Origin: Xanthomonas dyei
Lineage (GTDB): Bacteria > Pseudomonadota > Gammaproteobacteria > Xanthomonadales > Xanthomonadaceae
Length of the DNA stretch: 64,000 nucleotides
Assembly: GCF_002939865.1 (NCBI RefSeq)
Contig: NZ_MDEE01000016.1
Coordinates: 48,695-112,694 of the forward strand
Direction: 5' to 3'
The notes under the pieces are model-generated. The model was not told where the DNA came from, did no database searches, and saw nothing but the letters and a program-made list of their open reading frames with translations. Shown here in pieces: positions 21,486-34,536 of this stretch (the stretch's first letter is position 1; every line of letters starts with the position of its first letter). The position numbers were made by a program, and so were the translations under genes.

Positions 21486-22997
21486 ATGAGCAAGGAACTT
21501 TTGCTGGTAGTGGATGCGGTGGCCAATGAAAAAGGCGTGCCGCGCGAAGTGATCTTCGATGCGATCGAGGCCGCGCTGGCTTCCGCAGCGAAGAAGCGCT
21601 ATCCCGACCAGGACGTGTTGACGCGCGTGACCATCGACCACAAGGACGGTAACTACGAAACCTTCCGCCGTTGGGAAGTGGTGGCCGACGACGTGGTGAT
21701 GGAGTCGCCGGATCGCCAGGTGCGTCTGATGGACGCCATCGACGAAGCCGACGGCGTAGATGTGGGCGACTACATCGAAGAGCAGATCGAAAACCCGGAT
21801 TTCGGCCGCATCGCAGCGCAGGCTGCCAAGCAGGTAATCGTGCAGCGTGTGCGCGAAGCCGAGCGTCAGCAGGTGGTCGATGCATGGAAGGACCGCGTGG
21901 GCGAGCTGATCACCGGTGTGGTCAAGCGCGCCGAGCGCGGCAACATCTTTGTCGATCTGGGCGGCAATGCCGAAGCCTTCATTCCGAAGGACAAGGGCAT
22001 TCCGCGCGACGTGCTGCGCCCGGGCGACCGCGTGCGCGGTTATCTGGCCGAAGTGCGCTCCGAGCCGCGCGGCCCGCAGTTGTTCATCAGCCGCGCCGCA
22101 CCGGAATTCATGATCGAGCTGTTCAAGCTCGAAGTGCCGGAAGTGGGCCAGGGCCTGGTCGAGATCAAGGCCTGCGCACGTGACCCGGGCGACCGCGCCA
22201 AGATCGCGGTGATTGCGCACGACACCCGCACCGATCCGATCGGTGCCTGTATCGGCATGCGCGGTTCGCGCGTGCAGGCGGTGTCCAACGAGCTCAATGG
22301 CGAGCGCGTGGACATCGTGTTGTGGAACGAGAACCCGGCCAACTTCGTGATCAACGCGATGGCGCCTGCCGAAGTGCAGTCGATCATCGTCGATGAAGAC
22401 AAGCATTCGATGGACCTGGCCGTGGCAGAAGACCGCCTGGCGCAGGCGATCGGCAAGGGCGGCCAGAACGTGCGTCTTGCCAGCCGTCTGACCGGCTGGC
22501 AGCTCAACGTGATGACCGCCGACCAGGTGGCCGCCAAGTCCGAGGCTGAACAGGCGGCGGCGCGCCAGCTGTTCATGGATCGCCTGGAAGTGGACGAGGA
22601 AATCTCCGCCATCCTGGTGTCCGAAGGCTTCAACACGGTCGAAGAAATCGCTTACGTCCCGGTCGGCGAACTGCTGGCGGTGGAAGGTTTCGACGAAGAC
22701 ATCGTCGAAGAACTGCGTGCCCGTGCCCGCGATGCGTTGCTCAACGCCGCGCTGGCCGAGGAAGAAGGCCTGGAAGGAACTCAGCCCACCGAGGACCTGC
22801 TGGCGCTGGAGGGGATGGACGAGGAAACGGCCTTTGCTCTGGCCGAGCACGGCGTGCGCACCAGCGAGGACTTGTCCGACCTGGCAGCGGACGAGATCGT
22901 CGACTTCGGCATCGAGGGCATGACCCAGGAGCGCGCCGCGGCGCTGATCCTGGCGGCCCGCGCCGAGGAGATCGCCCGTTTGGAGCGCGGCGAATGA
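21486..22997 (+). CDS. nusA: Transcription elongation/termination factor NusA
   Basis: 503 residues. The N-terminal RNA-polymerase-binding domain begins KELLLVVDAVANEK; then an S1 domain, two KH domains (RGSRVQAV, IGKGGQNVRLAS), and two acidic C-terminal repeats that in E. coli contact the alpha subunit and N protein. It modulates pausing, termination and antitermination. Confidence 0.97.
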   Translation: MSKELLLVVDAVANEKGVPREVIFDAIEAALASAAKKRYPDQDVLTRVTIDHKDGNYETFRRWEVVADDVVMESPDRQVRLMDAIDEADGVDVGDYIEEQIENPDFGRIAAQAAKQVIVQRVREAERQQVVDAWKDRVGELITGVVKRAERGNIFVDLGGNAEAFIPKDKGIPRDVLRPGDRVRGYLAEVRSEPRGPQLFISRAAPEFMIELFKLEVPEVGQGLVEIKACARDPGDRAKIAVIAHDTRTDPIGACIGMRGSRVQAVSNELNGERVDIVLWNENPANFVINAMAPAEVQSIIVDEDKHSMDLAVAEDRLAQAIGKGGQNVRLASRLTGWQLNVMTADQVAAKSEAEQAAARQLFMDRLEVDEEISAILVSEGFNTVEEIAYVPVGELLAVEGFDEDIVEELRARARDALLNAALAEEEGLEGTQPTEDLLALEGMDEETAFALAEHGVRTSEDLSDLAADEIVDFGIEGMTQERAAALILAARAEEIARLERGE

Positions 22998-23092
22998 GCC
23001 GGCAATGAACCGCGCCCTGACCCCATCAGGGCTTAGAATCAGCGTTTCCCTTGCTCTGGGCGAGGGGGCGCCAACCAGATCATAGGATCCGA

Positions 23093-25804
<2,712 letters not shown>

Positions 25805-25946
25805 TGGCTGCCGGGGCCTGCGGGCTCCGGTCTTCCACGCAGGCGATGGTGTCCGCAAGTTCTGCAAGGCGAGGGCGGCATGGCCGCCCGCGTTCGTTTT
25901 TGGCTTCGGTGCCATCTGGCCCTCCGAATCAACCAGGTCCACGACC

Positions 25947-26339
25947 ATGCCAACCAAATCATTCCATCGCACCGATCGCGTTTCTGCGCAGGTGCGTCGC
26001 GACCTCGGCACGATCGTGCACGCGGCCGTGCGCGACCACGGCTTGCCGTCGGTCAGCGTTTCCGATGTCGAAATCAGCCGCGATCTGGCGCACGCCAAGG
26101 TGTTCGTCACCGCACTGCAGCAGGAGCGTTCGGCCGAAGCGGTCAAGGGACTCAAGGAAATCGCCGGGCAGCTGCGCACGCAGTTGGCGCGCGCGATGAA
26201 GCTGCGTCACGTGCCCGAGCTGCACTTTCACTACGACGACTCGGTCGACCGTGGCGAGCGTATCGATAACCTGCTGCGTGACCTGGACGATGTCGGTCCG
26301 CAGGCCACGTCCAGCGACGAAGACACCGAGCAGCGCTAA
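25947..26339 (+). CDS. rbfA: Ribosome-binding factor A
   Basis: 130 residues. It binds 16S rRNA helix 1 during late 30S maturation and cold adaptation. TDRVSAQVRRDLG at the start and VPELHFHYDDSVDRGERID near residue 90 are typical. The 142-bp gap after infB contains no gene. Confidence 0.95.
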   Translation: MPTKSFHRTDRVSAQVRRDLGTIVHAAVRDHGLPSVSVSDVEISRDLAHAKVFVTALQQERSAEAVKGLKEIAGQLRTQLARAMKLRHVPELHFHYDDSVDRGERIDNLLRDLDDVGPQATSSDEDTEQR

Positions 26340-26360
26340 GCGCTGTGTCGGCTGGGCGAG

Positions 26361-27347
26361 ATGACCGCGCCCCCTGGATTCCCGCGGACGCGCACAGCGC
26401 CCGATTCGAGCACCGATCTTTTGAAACCCCGCATCGTCTATCGCCCGCTGCACGGCATCCTGTTGCTGGATAAGCCGGCTGGGCTCAGTTCCAACAACGC
26501 ATTGCAGGCCGCGCGCCGTCTGTTGCGGGCGGAAAAAGGCGGCCACACCGGCAGCTTGGATCCGCTGGCCACCGGCTTGCTGCCGTTGTGCCTGGGCGAG
26601 GCGACCAAGATCGCCGGCTTGCTGCTCGGCTCGGCCAAGGCGTACGACGCCGAGGTGGTACTGGGCGTCACCACCGATACCGACGATGCCGACGGTGAAC
26701 CGCTGCGCGAGCGTGCGGTGCCTGCGCTGACCGAAGACGCGCTACGCGCCGCCTTGGCGCCGTTGATTGGCCGTATCCAGCAGCAGGCTCCGATCTATTC
26801 CGCGCTCAAGCAGGGCGGCGAACCGCTGTATGCCAAGGCGCGCCGGGGCGACGTGATCGAGGCGCCGGTGCGTGAGGTCGAGGTGCACGCGATCGAGTTG
26901 ATCGGCTACCACGCGTCGCGTCTGCAATTGCGCGTGACCTGTGGCTCCGGCACCTACATCCGCAGCCTGGCGCGCGATCTGGGCGAAGCACTCGGCTGCG
27001 GCGCGCATATCGCCTCGCTGCGCCGGCTCTGGGTAGAACCGTTCCGATCGCCACAGATGATGACCCTGGAAGCGTTGAGCGCAGCATTGGAATCCGGCAC
27101 GCGGGCGGAAGATCTGCTGCTGCCGATCCAGGCCGGGCTGGCCGATTTTGCGCAGATCACCCTCGACCAGGCCCATGCGACCCGCTTCCGGATGGGGCAA
27201 CGCTTGCGCGATCCGGCATTTCCGGCCGGTCACGTCGCCGTTTTCGGACCGGATGGAAGCCCGTCAGGCCTTGGCCTTGTTGACGCTGACGGTCGGCTGT
27301 CGCCGCAGCGCTTGTTCAATGGACTGAACGAGACTTCGGGTTGTTAA
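26361..27347 (+). CDS. truB: tRNA pseudouridine-55 synthase
   Basis: 328 residues. It makes pseudouridine 55 in the T-loop of tRNAs. [15 protein letters not shown] and the catalytic Asp in [13 protein letters not shown] are present. The first ~28 residues precede the conserved core and are weakly supported, so a later start cannot be excluded. Confidence 0.95.
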   Translation: MTAPPGFPRTRTAPDSSTDLLKPRIVYRPLHGILLLDKPAGLSSNNALQAARRLLRAEKGGHTGSLDPLATGLLPLCLGEATKIAGLLLGSAKAYDAEVVLGVTTDTDDADGEPLRERAVPALTEDALRAALAPLIGRIQQQAPIYSALKQGGEPLYAKARRGDVIEAPVREVEVHAIELIGYHASRLQLRVTCGSGTYIRSLARDLGEALGCGAHIASLRRLWVEPFRSPQMMTLEALSAALESGTRAEDLLLPIQAGLADFAQITLDQAHATRFRMGQRLRDPAFPAGHVAVFGPDGSPSGLGLVDADGRLSPQRLFNGLNETSGC

Positions 27348-27359
27348 GGTCTAGTCAAC

Positions 27360-27388
27360 TTGTTCCCGGCGCCATGCAACGGTACAAT
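27360..27388 (+). promoter_or_regulatory. Sigma-70-type promoter for rpsO
   Basis: TTGTTC (27360-27365), a 17-bp spacer, then TACAAT (27383-27388), about 115 bp before the rpsO start. Matches are by eye; rpsO having its own promoter is known in E. coli. Confidence 0.6.
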
Positions 27389-27503
27389 TTCGCGGCCCCG
27401 ATCGGGGCACCTCCGCGCCAAGCGCGCGCATCCCTAGCAAACGGCGAGTCAGACGGTGCGTCATGCACGTTTCTGTCGACCACGCATCTATCGAGAAAAC
27501 ATC

Positions 27504-27764
27504 ATGTCTGTCGACACCCAGAAAGTTATTGAAGACAACAAGCGCAGCGCCCAGGACACCGGTTCGCCGGAAGTGCAGGTCGCTCTGCTGACCGCACGCA
27601 TCGAGCTGCTTAGCGGTCACTTCAAGACCCACAAGAAGGATCACCACAGCCGTCGCGGTCTGCTGCAGATGGTCAACCGTCGCCGCAGCCTGCTCGACTA
27701 CCTGAAGAAGAAGGACAACGAGCGCTATAAGTCGTTGATCGAGAAGCTCGGCCTGCGCCGCTAA
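27504..27764 (+). CDS. rpsO: 30S ribosomal protein S15
   Basis: 86 residues, nearly the E. coli length. [34 protein letters not shown] and LLDYLKKKD are diagnostic. It binds 16S rRNA and in E. coli autoregulates through its leader; a 155-bp leader is present here. Confidence 0.98.
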   Translation: MSVDTQKVIEDNKRSAQDTGSPEVQVALLTARIELLSGHFKTHKKDHHSRRGLLQMVNRRRSLLDYLKKKDNERYKSLIEKLGLRR

Positions 27765-27777
27765 TCGAGTCCTACCG

Positions 27778-27810
27778 CCGCGGCGCAGCGATGCGCCGCG
27801 GTTTTGTTTT
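27778..27810 (+). terminator. Rho-independent terminator after rpsO
   Basis: Perfect 10-bp stem CCGCGGCGCA/TGCGCCGCGG with loop GCGA, followed by TTTTGTTTT. Confidence 0.8.
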
Positions 27811-27932
27811 GGTCGTTCGCAAACGCGTCATCGCAGTCCCAAGTTCATGGGCCGGAGCCTCCCGGCCGCCCGTTCTCGGCATGGGTCGACGACGGTCCAA
27901 CGAAGACAGTTACACCTAAGGAAAAAACCTCC

Positions 27933-30047
27933 GTGGCAAAAATCACCAAAACCTTCCAGTACGGCAAGCACACCGTCACCCTGGAGACGGGCGAAGTCGC
28001 TCGCCAGGCGAGCGGTGCCGTCATCGTCAAGATGGACGACACCGTACTGCTGGTCACCGCCGTCGCCGCAAAAACCGCGCGCGAAGGGCAGGACTTCTTC
28101 CCCCTGACGGTCGATTATCAGGAGAAGTTCTATGCCGGCGGCCGCATCCCGGGCGGCTTCTTCAAGCGCGAAGGACGTGCGACCGAGAAGGAAACGTTGA
28201 TCTCGCGCCTGATCGACCGTCCGATCCGTCCGCTGTTCCCGGAGGACTACAAGAACGAAGTACAGATCATCGCGACCGTGATGTCGATGAACCCGGACAT
28301 CGATGGCGACATCGCCGCGCTGATCGGTGCATCGGCTGCACTGTCGCTGGCCGGTACCCCCTTCAACGGCCCGATCGGCGCCGCCAAGGTGGGCTACAAG
28401 AACGGTGAGTACATCCTCAACCCGACCATCGCCGAGCTGAAGGATTCGCAGCTGGAGCTGGTGGTTGCCGGTACCGCCAATGCGGTGCTGATGGTGGAGT
28501 CTGAAGCGGAGCTGTTGTCCGAAGAAGTGATGCTGGGCGCAGTGACCTTCGGTCATCGCGAACTGCAGAAAGTCATCAACGCGATCAACGAGCTGACCGT
28601 CGAAGCAGGCACCAAGCCCAGCACCTGGGTGGCGCCTGCCAAGAACACCGCGCTGATCAACGCGCTGAAGGAAGCCGTCGGCACGCAGCTGGCGAGCGCC
28701 TTCCAGGTGCGCGACAAGCTGCAGCGTCGCGACGCCATTTCGGCGATCAAAAAAGACGTGATGGAATCGCTGGCCGGCCGCGTCGCCTCCGAGGGCTGGA
28801 GCACCGCTGAGCTGTCGAAGGAATTCGGCGAGCTGGAATACCACACCATGCGCGACTCGGTGCTCGACACCAAGGTGCGTATCGATGGTCGTGCGCTGGA
28901 TACCGTGCGTCCGATCGCGGTGCAGGCCGGCGTGTTGCCGCGTACCCACGGCTCTGCGCTGTTCACCCGCGGCGAGACGCAGGCGATCGTGGTCACCACG
29001 CTGGGCACTGCTCGCGATGGCCAGGTGATCGATGCGGTCAGCGGCGAGTACAAGGAAAACTTCCTGTTCCATTACAACTTTCCTCCGTATTCGGTGGGCG
29101 AGTGCGGTCGGTTCGGTGCGCCGAAGCGTCGCGAAATCGGTCATGGCCGTCTGGCCAAGCGTGGCGTGCTCGCCGTGATGCCGAGCCTGGAAGAATTCCC
29201 GTACACCATCCGCGTGGTCTCGGAAATCACCGAGTCCAATGGTTCCTCGTCGATGGCATCGGTCTGCGGCAGCTCGCTGGCGCTGATGGATGCGGGCGTG
29301 CCGATCAAGGCGCCGGTCGCGGGCATCGCCATGGGCCTGGTCAAGGAAAACGACCGCTTCGTGGTGCTGTCGGACATCCTGGGCGACGAAGATCACCTGG
29401 GCGACATGGACTTCAAGGTGGCCGGTACTGCCGAAGGCGTGTCCGCGTTGCAGATGGACATCAAGATCGAAGGCATCACCGAAGAGATCATGAAGCAGGC
29501 ATTGCAGCAGGCCAAGGCCGGCCGTCTGCATATCCTCGGCGAGATGGCGCACGCACTGACCACCCCGCGTCTGGAACTGAGCGACTACGCGCCGCGTCTG
29601 CTGACCATCAAGATCCATCCGGACAAGATCCGCGAAGTGATCGGCAAGGGTGGTTCGACTATCCAGGCGATCACCAAGGAAACCGGTACGCAGATCGACA
29701 TCCAGGACGACGGCACGATCATCATCGCCTCGGTCAACGCGATTGCCGCGCAAGCTGCGAAGTCGCGCATCGAGCAGATCACCTCGGACGTGGAGCCGGG
29801 CCGCATCTACGAAGGCAAGGTCGCCAAGATCATGGACTTCGGTGCGTTCGTCACCATCCTGCCGGGCAAGGACGGCCTGGTGCACGTCTCGCAGATTTCC
29901 AGCGAGCGCGTGGAGAAGGTCGGCGACAAGCTGAAGGAAGGCGATCTGGTCCGCGTGAAGGTACTGGAAGTGGACAAGCAGGGCCGTATCCGTCTGTCGA
30001 TCAAGGCCGTGGAAGAAGGCGAGGGCGTCCCGCCGTCGGCCGAGTAA
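27933..30047 (+). CDS. pnp: Polyribonucleotide nucleotidyltransferase (PNPase)
   Basis: 704 residues from GTG, preceded by AAGGA at 27918-27922. It is a phosphorolytic 3'-5' exoribonuclease of the RNA degradosome. Two RNase PH domains contain [14 protein letters not shown] and [15 protein letters not shown] motifs; a KH domain ([10 protein letters not shown]) and an S1 domain ([13 protein letters not shown]) follow at the C-terminus. Confidence 0.97.
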   Translation: MAKITKTFQYGKHTVTLETGEVARQASGAVIVKMDDTVLLVTAVAAKTAREGQDFFPLTVDYQEKFYAGGRIPGGFFKREGRATEKETLISRLIDRPIRPLFPEDYKNEVQIIATVMSMNPDIDGDIAALIGASAALSLAGTPFNGPIGAAKVGYKNGEYILNPTIAELKDSQLELVVAGTANAVLMVESEAELLSEEVMLGAVTFGHRELQKVINAINELTVEAGTKPSTWVAPAKNTALINALKEAVGTQLASAFQVRDKLQRRDAISAIKKDVMESLAGRVASEGWSTAELSKEFGELEYHTMRDSVLDTKVRIDGRALDTVRPIAVQAGVLPRTHGSALFTRGETQAIVVTTLGTARDGQVIDAVSGEYKENFLFHYNFPPYSVGECGRFGAPKRREIGHGRLAKRGVLAVMPSLEEFPYTIRVVSEITESNGSSSMASVCGSSLALMDAGVPIKAPVAGIAMGLVKENDRFVVLSDILGDEDHLGDMDFKVAGTAEGVSALQMDIKIEGITEEIMKQALQQAKAGRLHILGEMAHALTTPRLELSDYAPRLLTIKIHPDKIREVIGKGGSTIQAITKETGTQIDIQDDGTIIIASVNAIAAQAAKSRIEQITSDVEPGRIYEGKVAKIMDFGAFVTILPGKDGLVHVSQISSERVEKVGDKLKEGDLVRVKVLEVDKQGRIRLSIKAVEEGEGVPPSAE

Positions 30048-30069
30048 TCGCTGCTGGTTGATGCGTCAC

Positions 30070-30097
30070 GAAAAAGCGGGCTTCGGCCCGCTTTTTC
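30070..30097 (+). terminator. Terminator after pnp
   Basis: A perfect 12-bp stem GAAAAAGCGGGC/GCCCGCTTTTTC with a TTCG tetraloop. The A-run and T-run make it potentially functional in both directions. Confidence 0.85.
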
Positions 30098-30125
30098 GTT
30101 GTCGGTTCGGAATGATCCATGCCTT

Positions 30126-30262
30126 GTTCCTTCTCCCCTTGGGAGAAGGTGCCCCGAACGGCCGGATGAGGGGTCGGGCGCAGCCTGTTGCAGTTGAGGC
30201 AGCACCATGGCTTCGCTCCTCCAACCCCTATTCCGCAGAGAGAGGGGCTAGAGCGAGGCGCC
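30126..30262. repeat. Intergenic repeat element, copy 1
   Basis: It begins with the short palindrome TTCTCCCCTTGGGAGAAG followed by GTGCCCCGAA and a GGATGAGG box, and ends in GAGAGAGGGGC. The two ends are partly complementary, so the element can fold. It shares its first 33 bases with copy 2. Confidence 0.7.
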
Positions 30263-30270
30263 ACGTGTCT

Positions 30271-30405
30271 GTTCCTTCTCCCCTTGGGAGAAGGTGCCCC
30301 GAAGGGGCGGATGAGGCTACGTGCGTAGCATCATTGCAGTTGAAACGACATCAGGGCTTTGCCCGGTACCCTCACCCCAACCCCGCTCCCGCAGGGAGAG
30401 GGGCG
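30271..30405. repeat. Intergenic repeat element, copy 2
   Basis: Same start as copy 1 (palindrome, GTGCCCCGAA, GGATGAGG). It ends CCCTCACCCC...CTCCCGCAGGGAGAGGGGC, complementary in part to the start. It lies immediately against the 3' end of the DUF2272 gene. Such foldback repeats are common between genes in Xanthomonas. Confidence 0.7.
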
Positions 30406-30417
30406 TTGAATCTTTCC

Positions 30418-31470
30418 TCACCCGGGCTGCTGGGTCGGCGCCGGCTGCGTTTCCGGGCGCGGCGGCACCACGCGCGGGAAACCTGGAGGCATCGTCTGCT
30501 CGGCGGGCGGTGCGGTGGGCGCAGGCAGTGGCTCGGTTGGCGGTGGCGGCAGCATTGCTGCGTCGGGACGCAGCTTCAGCAGCGCGGCCCAGTCGCGTCG
30601 GTTGAAGTCGCACAGTTCTTCGTGTGCCGGCGTACATTCGCTGGCGACACCAAGGCTGTCTTCATTCTGATCTTGCGCGCTGTCGGACTGCGGCGTCGGC
30701 AATACCACGCGGCCGGCGCGGTCCAGCGGCATCTTGCGCATCATCACGGTGTTGAACACGTTGCCGCCGATCAGATACAGCGTGCGATCGCCGCCGACAT
30801 TGGCAGCCACCACCACATCGCAGTGCGATTGCCATGGCATCGGTGCGCTGCCGCCCAGGGCGGCCTTCAACCCTGCGTAGCCGAGCGTCACGCTGCGCCC
30901 GCGCAGCAGGCATAGCAGATCGCCGGGTGCGGGTTTTTCCAGCGCAGGGTCGGCGAACTGATAAGGGCCGGTGGCGCCGTCGTTGTACGCGCTGCGGATG
31001 TAATCCAGATGGCGTGCGGAGCGGTGGAATCCGCTCAGTCTCGCTTGCGTCATCACCCATGAAATGAAAGCGGCCGACCACGGATTGTCGACAAGAAAGG
31101 CCCGACAGTCGCTGGCGGTGTAGCGGGTGCCATCCAGTGCGGCGCAGCTCGATGCGCCGGGACGTCCGCCCATCGAGGCGAGCGTGCCGCTGTCGCGCCA
31201 ATAGCCTGCGACGCGCTGCCAGGCCACGACGCCATCGTCGGCAAGATAGCTTGATTCGGCTTCGGTCACGCCCAGGCTGGCAAGGCGCCCTTTGGCATCG
31301 ATAAACGGGTATTGCCACAGGCGATGCTCGTTGCAGGCCGAGCGCACGATGGCGATGGCCGCAGGACTGGTGCCGAAGCGCGGTGGCATATCGCACACTT
31401 CCGCAGCCGCAGCGCCGCCTCCCAATCCTGCAAGCAGCAGGCACATCCACGGCCAGGGTCTTACGATCAT
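30418..31470 (-). CDS. DUF2272-domain exported protein
   Basis: 350 residues. The signal peptide is followed by Glu-Val-Cys near residue 24. The middle (residues ~60-250) resembles DUF2272, a group thought to share the NlpC/P60-like fold; WSAAFISWVM, PAPGDLLCLLRG and HCDVVVA would hold the Cys/His-like active-site region. The C-terminal 60 residues are Pro-rich. Function is unknown; an envelope or peptidoglycan role is inference. It lies downstream of nadC on the same strand, 63 bp apart. Confidence 0.75.
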   Translation of the reverse strand: MIVRPWPWMCLLLAGLGGGAAAAEVCDMPPRFGTSPAAIAIVRSACNEHRLWQYPFIDAKGRLASLGVTEAESSYLADDGVVAWQRVAGYWRDSGTLASMGGRPGASSCAALDGTRYTASDCRAFLVDNPWSAAFISWVMTQARLSGFHRSARHLDYIRSAYNDGATGPYQFADPALEKPAPGDLLCLLRGRSVTLGYAGLKAALGGSAPMPWQSHCDVVVAANVGGDRTLYLIGGNVFNTVMMRKMPLDRAGRVVLPTPQSDSAQDQNEDSLGVASECTPAHEELCDFNRRDWAALLKLRPDAAMLPPPPTEPLPAPTAPPAEQTMPPGFPRVVPPRPETQPAPTQQPG

Positions 31471-31533
31471 CGAACATCCTGAACTAAATCAATCGCAGAA
31501 GGCTGACAGAGCAGACTGCGCGCACGCGTGAAA

Positions 31534-32415
31534 TCAGCGCGGGGCCGGGCCGAGTTTGAGCGACAGATCCACCGCCTGCACATGCTTGGTCAGCCCACCG
31601 ATGGAAATGCAATCCACGCCGTCCTGCGCAATTGCGCGGATGCCGGCCAGGTCGACGCTGCCGGAGACTTCCAGCGGGATACGCTGATCCACCGGCAACG
31701 CGGCGACGATACGCACGGCATCGCGACGCATTGCCGGATCAAAGTCGTCGATGAGGATGCGCGTGCAGCCCACCTGCAGTGCCTCGCGCAGCTGCGCCAG
31801 CGTTTCCACCTCGACCACCAGCGGTAGCTGCGGTTGCTGGGCACGTGCGGCTTGCACGGCTGCGCTCAACGAGCCGGCGGCGCGGATGTGATTTTCCTTG
31901 AGCATCACCGTGTCGAACAGGCCGATGCGGTGATTGTCGCCGCCGCCGCAGCGCACTGCGAATTTCTGCGCCATGCGCAGGCCCGGCAGCGTCTTGCGCG
32001 TGTCCAGGATGCGGGCGCCGGTGCCGGCGACTGCGGCCACATACGCAGCGGTAGTGGTAGCCGTGGCCGAAAGCGTCTGCAGAAAGTTGAGCGATGTACG
32101 TTCGGCACTGACCAGGCTGCGGCTGCGACCTTGCAAGATGGCCAGCACCGTGCCGGCGCTGACGTGCTGGCCTTCGTGCACGTGCCAGTCGATGCGCACC
32201 TGTGGGTCGAGCGCGCGATGCGTGGCATCGAACCAGGGCCGGCCGGCAATCACCGCATCCTGCTTGCACAACAGATACGCACTGTCGGCTTGATCCGGCA
32301 GCAGCGCGGCAGTCACATCGCCAGTGCCGATGTCTTCGGCCAGCGCGCGCGCCACATCGGCGTCGACCAACGCGGCGGGCGGCGCCTCCGGCACGGTGCG
32401 CACGGACGAATTCAC
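31534..32415 (-). CDS. nadC: Nicotinate-nucleotide pyrophosphorylase (quinolinate phosphoribosyltransferase)
   Basis: 293 residues from GTG. It converts quinolinate and PRPP to nicotinate mononucleotide in NAD biosynthesis. EDIGTGDVT, SAERTSLNFLQTLSATAT, ILDTRKTLPGLR and the C-terminal EVSGSVDL...ISIGGLTKHV are present. The GTG overlaps the stop of the Trm112-like gene (GTGA), indicating coupling. Confidence 0.95.
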   Translation of the reverse strand: MNSSVRTVPEAPPAALVDADVARALAEDIGTGDVTAALLPDQADSAYLLCKQDAVIAGRPWFDATHRALDPQVRIDWHVHEGQHVSAGTVLAILQGRSRSLVSAERTSLNFLQTLSATATTTAAYVAAVAGTGARILDTRKTLPGLRMAQKFAVRCGGGDNHRIGLFDTVMLKENHIRAAGSLSAAVQAARAQQPQLPLVVEVETLAQLREALQVGCTRILIDDFDPAMRRDAVRIVAALPVDQRIPLEVSGSVDLAGIRAIAQDGVDCISIGGLTKHVQAVDLSLKLGPAPR

Positions 32416-32681
32416 TTGTCGGGAAAGTCGGTGATCTGGGCGGTGCCGATGGCTTCTTCGGCCAGCAGCACCGGAATGCCGTCGTCGACGCGGAAGATCT
32501 GCTTGCGGTCGCGGGTGATCAAGGCCTCGCGCAGCGGCTGGCTTTGCGCGGTACCGTCGGCGCGCTGCAGGTTTCCGGCGGCGATGGCGGTGTTGAGTGC
32601 TTCCAGGCCTTTGCCGTCCAGCAGCGAGAGCGGCTGGCGGGTGTCGGGCGAGCACAGCAGGTCGAGCAGTTTGCGATCCAT
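32412..32681 (-). CDS. Trm112/YcaR-like small protein
   Basis: 89 residues. Pattern LLDLLCSPDTRQPL at the start and QIFRVDDGIPVLLAEEA near the end match the Trm112/UPF0434 family. Only one Cys remains, so zinc binding of the eukaryotic type is unlikely. The family name implies tRNA-methyltransferase activation, but bacterial roles are not settled. It is upstream of and overlapping nadC, and divergent from purE. Confidence 0.85.
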   Translation of the reverse strand: MDRKLLDLLCSPDTRQPLSLLDGKGLEALNTAIAAGNLQRADGTAQSQPLREALITRDRKQIFRVDDGIPVLLAEEAIGTAQITDFPDK

Positions 32682-32688
32682 CGAAGTC

Positions 32689-32715
32689 TTGTCTTGCGTG
32701 GAGATTGGCTAGAAT
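32689..32715 (+). promoter_or_regulatory. Candidate purE promoter
   Basis: TAGAAT at 32710-32715 with a TTGTCT 15 bp upstream, in the 58-bp gap between the divergent Trm112-like and purE genes. The short spacer makes the -35 uncertain. Confidence 0.4.
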
Positions 32716-32739
32716 ACGTCTTTACCGCAGGGCAGGGCC

Positions 32740-33243
32740 ATGACCTCCAACCACTCCGCGCCGCTGGTCGGCATCGTGATGGGCTCCCGTTCGGATTGGG
32801 AGACCATGCAACACGCAGCTCAGAAGCTCGATGCGCTGGGCGTGCCGTACGAAGTCAAGGTGGTGTCGGCGCATCGCACGCCCGATGTGCTGTTCACCTA
32901 CGCCGAGCAGGCGCGCGCGCGTGGGTTGCGCGCGATCATTGCCGGTGCCGGCGGTGCGGCGCACCTGCCGGGCATGCTGGCGGCCAAGACGGCGGTGCCG
33001 GTGCTGGGTGTGCCGGTGCAGTCCAAGGCGCTCAACGGCATGGATTCGCTGCTGTCGATCGTGCAAATGCCGGCCGGCATCCCGGTGGCGACGTTTGCGA
33101 TCGGCAATGCCGGCGCCGCCAATGCGGCGTTGTTCGCGGCTGCGATGCTGGCACCGGAGCAGGCGCAGATCGGCCAGGCACTGGCGCAGTTCCGTGCCAA
33201 GCAGACCGATGATGTGATGGCCAGCGACGACCCGCGCCAATGA
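32740..33243 (+). CDS. purE: N5-carboxyaminoimidazole ribonucleotide mutase
   Basis: 167 residues. It rearranges N5-CAIR to CAIR in purine synthesis. [33 protein letters not shown] and [17 protein letters not shown] are the family signatures. It overlaps purK by 4 bp (ATGA). Confidence 0.97.
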   Translation: MTSNHSAPLVGIVMGSRSDWETMQHAAQKLDALGVPYEVKVVSAHRTPDVLFTYAEQARARGLRAIIAGAGGAAHLPGMLAAKTAVPVLGVPVQSKALNGMDSLLSIVQMPAGIPVATFAIGNAGAANAALFAAAMLAPEQAQIGQALAQFRAKQTDDVMASDDPRQ

Positions 33244-34385
33244 CCACCGTCGGCATTCTGGGGGGCGGCCAGTTGGCGCGCATGCTGGTGCTGGCGGGCG
33301 CGCCACTTGGGCTGCGGTTTGCAGTGTTCGACCCGGCGGTCGATGCCTGCGCAGGGCAAATGGCGCCGCTGCAGGTGGGCGCGTTCGACGATGCTGCCGC
33401 GCTCGCTGCGTTCGCCGCGCAGGTGGATGTGATCACCTTCGATTTCGAAAACGTGCCCGCAGCCAGCGCGCAGCAACTTGCCGCGCAGGTGCCGGTGTTT
33501 CCGCGCCCGGATGCCTTGGCGGTGGCGCAGGACCGGCTGAGCGAAAAAACCTTGTTCCGCGAGCTCGGTATTCCTGTGCCGGAGTTCGCTGCCATCGACG
33601 ACCGCGCCGGGCTTGACGCCGCATTGGCGCGCATCGGTGCGCCGTGCGTCCTCAAGACGCGCCGCTTCGGCTACGACGGCAAGGGCCAGTTCCGCATCAA
33701 GACGCTTGCCGATGCGGATGCCGCATGGACTGCGCTCGGCGCGCAGGCCGCCAAGGTCGGACTGATTCTTGAAGCCTTCGTACCATTCCAACGCGAGGTC
33801 AGCGTGGTGGCCGTGCGTGGACGCGATGGCGAATTCCGTGCATGGCCGTTGACCGAAAACTGGCATGTCGATGGTGTGCTGGCAGCCAGTCTTGCGCCCG
33901 CCAGCGTGGACGCGACATTGCAGGCGACAGCGGATGCGCATGCACGCGCGATTGCCGACAGGCTGGACTACGTGGGCGTGTTCGCCCTTGAACTATTCGT
34001 ACGCGATGGCGAGCTGCTGGCCAACGAGATCGCCCCGCGCGTGCACAACTCCGGCCATTGGACCATCGAAGGCGCGGAGACCTCGCAGTTCGAAAATCAT
34101 GTGCGTGCCGTGCTCGGGTTGCCATTGGGCAGCACCGCGATGCGCGGTCATGCGTGCATGCTCAACTGGTTGGGTACGATGCCGGACGCTGCGGCATTTC
34201 TGGCAGTGCCCGGCGGGCATTGGCACGACTACGGCAAGCAATCGCGCGACGGTCGCAAGGTGGGCCACGCAACGCTGCGCGCCGATACCCCGCAGATGCT
34301 GGCACAGGCGCTGGTCGAAGCCGGCATGGCACTGCAGCGCAATGCGCACGTTGAACCGGTGATTGCGCGCCTGCGCGAAGGCTGA
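33240..34385 (+). CDS. purK: N5-carboxyaminoimidazole ribonucleotide synthase
   Basis: 381 residues, ATP-grasp enzyme making N5-CAIR from AIR, ATP and bicarbonate. [32 protein letters not shown] and [14 protein letters not shown] are visible. It provides the substrate of PurE and is translationally coupled to it. Confidence 0.97.
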   Translation: MTTVGILGGGQLARMLVLAGAPLGLRFAVFDPAVDACAGQMAPLQVGAFDDAAALAAFAAQVDVITFDFENVPAASAQQLAAQVPVFPRPDALAVAQDRLSEKTLFRELGIPVPEFAAIDDRAGLDAALARIGAPCVLKTRRFGYDGKGQFRIKTLADADAAWTALGAQAAKVGLILEAFVPFQREVSVVAVRGRDGEFRAWPLTENWHVDGVLAASLAPASVDATLQATADAHARAIADRLDYVGVFALELFVRDGELLANEIAPRVHNSGHWTIEGAETSQFENHVRAVLGLPLGSTAMRGHACMLNWLGTMPDAAAFLAVPGGHWHDYGKQSRDGRKVGHATLRADTPQMLAQALVEAGMALQRNAHVEPVIARLREG

Positions 34386-34403
34386 GTGTCAGTCAATCCC
34401 GAG

Positions 34404-34438
34404 GCATCGCGACGCAGCAGCGAGGCGTGTCGCGATGC
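34404..34438. repeat. Inverted repeat between convergent purK and superoxide dismutase genes
   Basis: GCATCGCGAC and GTCGCGATGC form a 10-bp stem around a 15-base loop. There is no T-run, so it is at most a weak or factor-dependent terminator, or a repeat. Confidence 0.45.
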
Positions 34439-34536
34439 GTCGCGAGGGTTGTGGCCCTGCTGGTCGCTTGCGCTTCGGTTGATGGTACTCAGGTGGAGGC
34501 ACCGGTGAGCGATCCATCGGCATTCAGAGGCGCCTG

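Larger units (their letters stand above)
30048..30417. other. Gene-free intergenic region carrying the pnp terminator and two repeat copies
   Basis: 370 bp between pnp and the convergent DUF2272 gene. Apart from the terminator hairpin it is filled by two related repeat elements; I see no coding sequence. Confidence 0.7.

Noticed and set aside
27828..29885. 685-codon minus-strand frame opposite pnp
   Set aside because: PNPase on the plus strand is complete with all domains; the antisense product is His/Arg-rich and resembles nothing.
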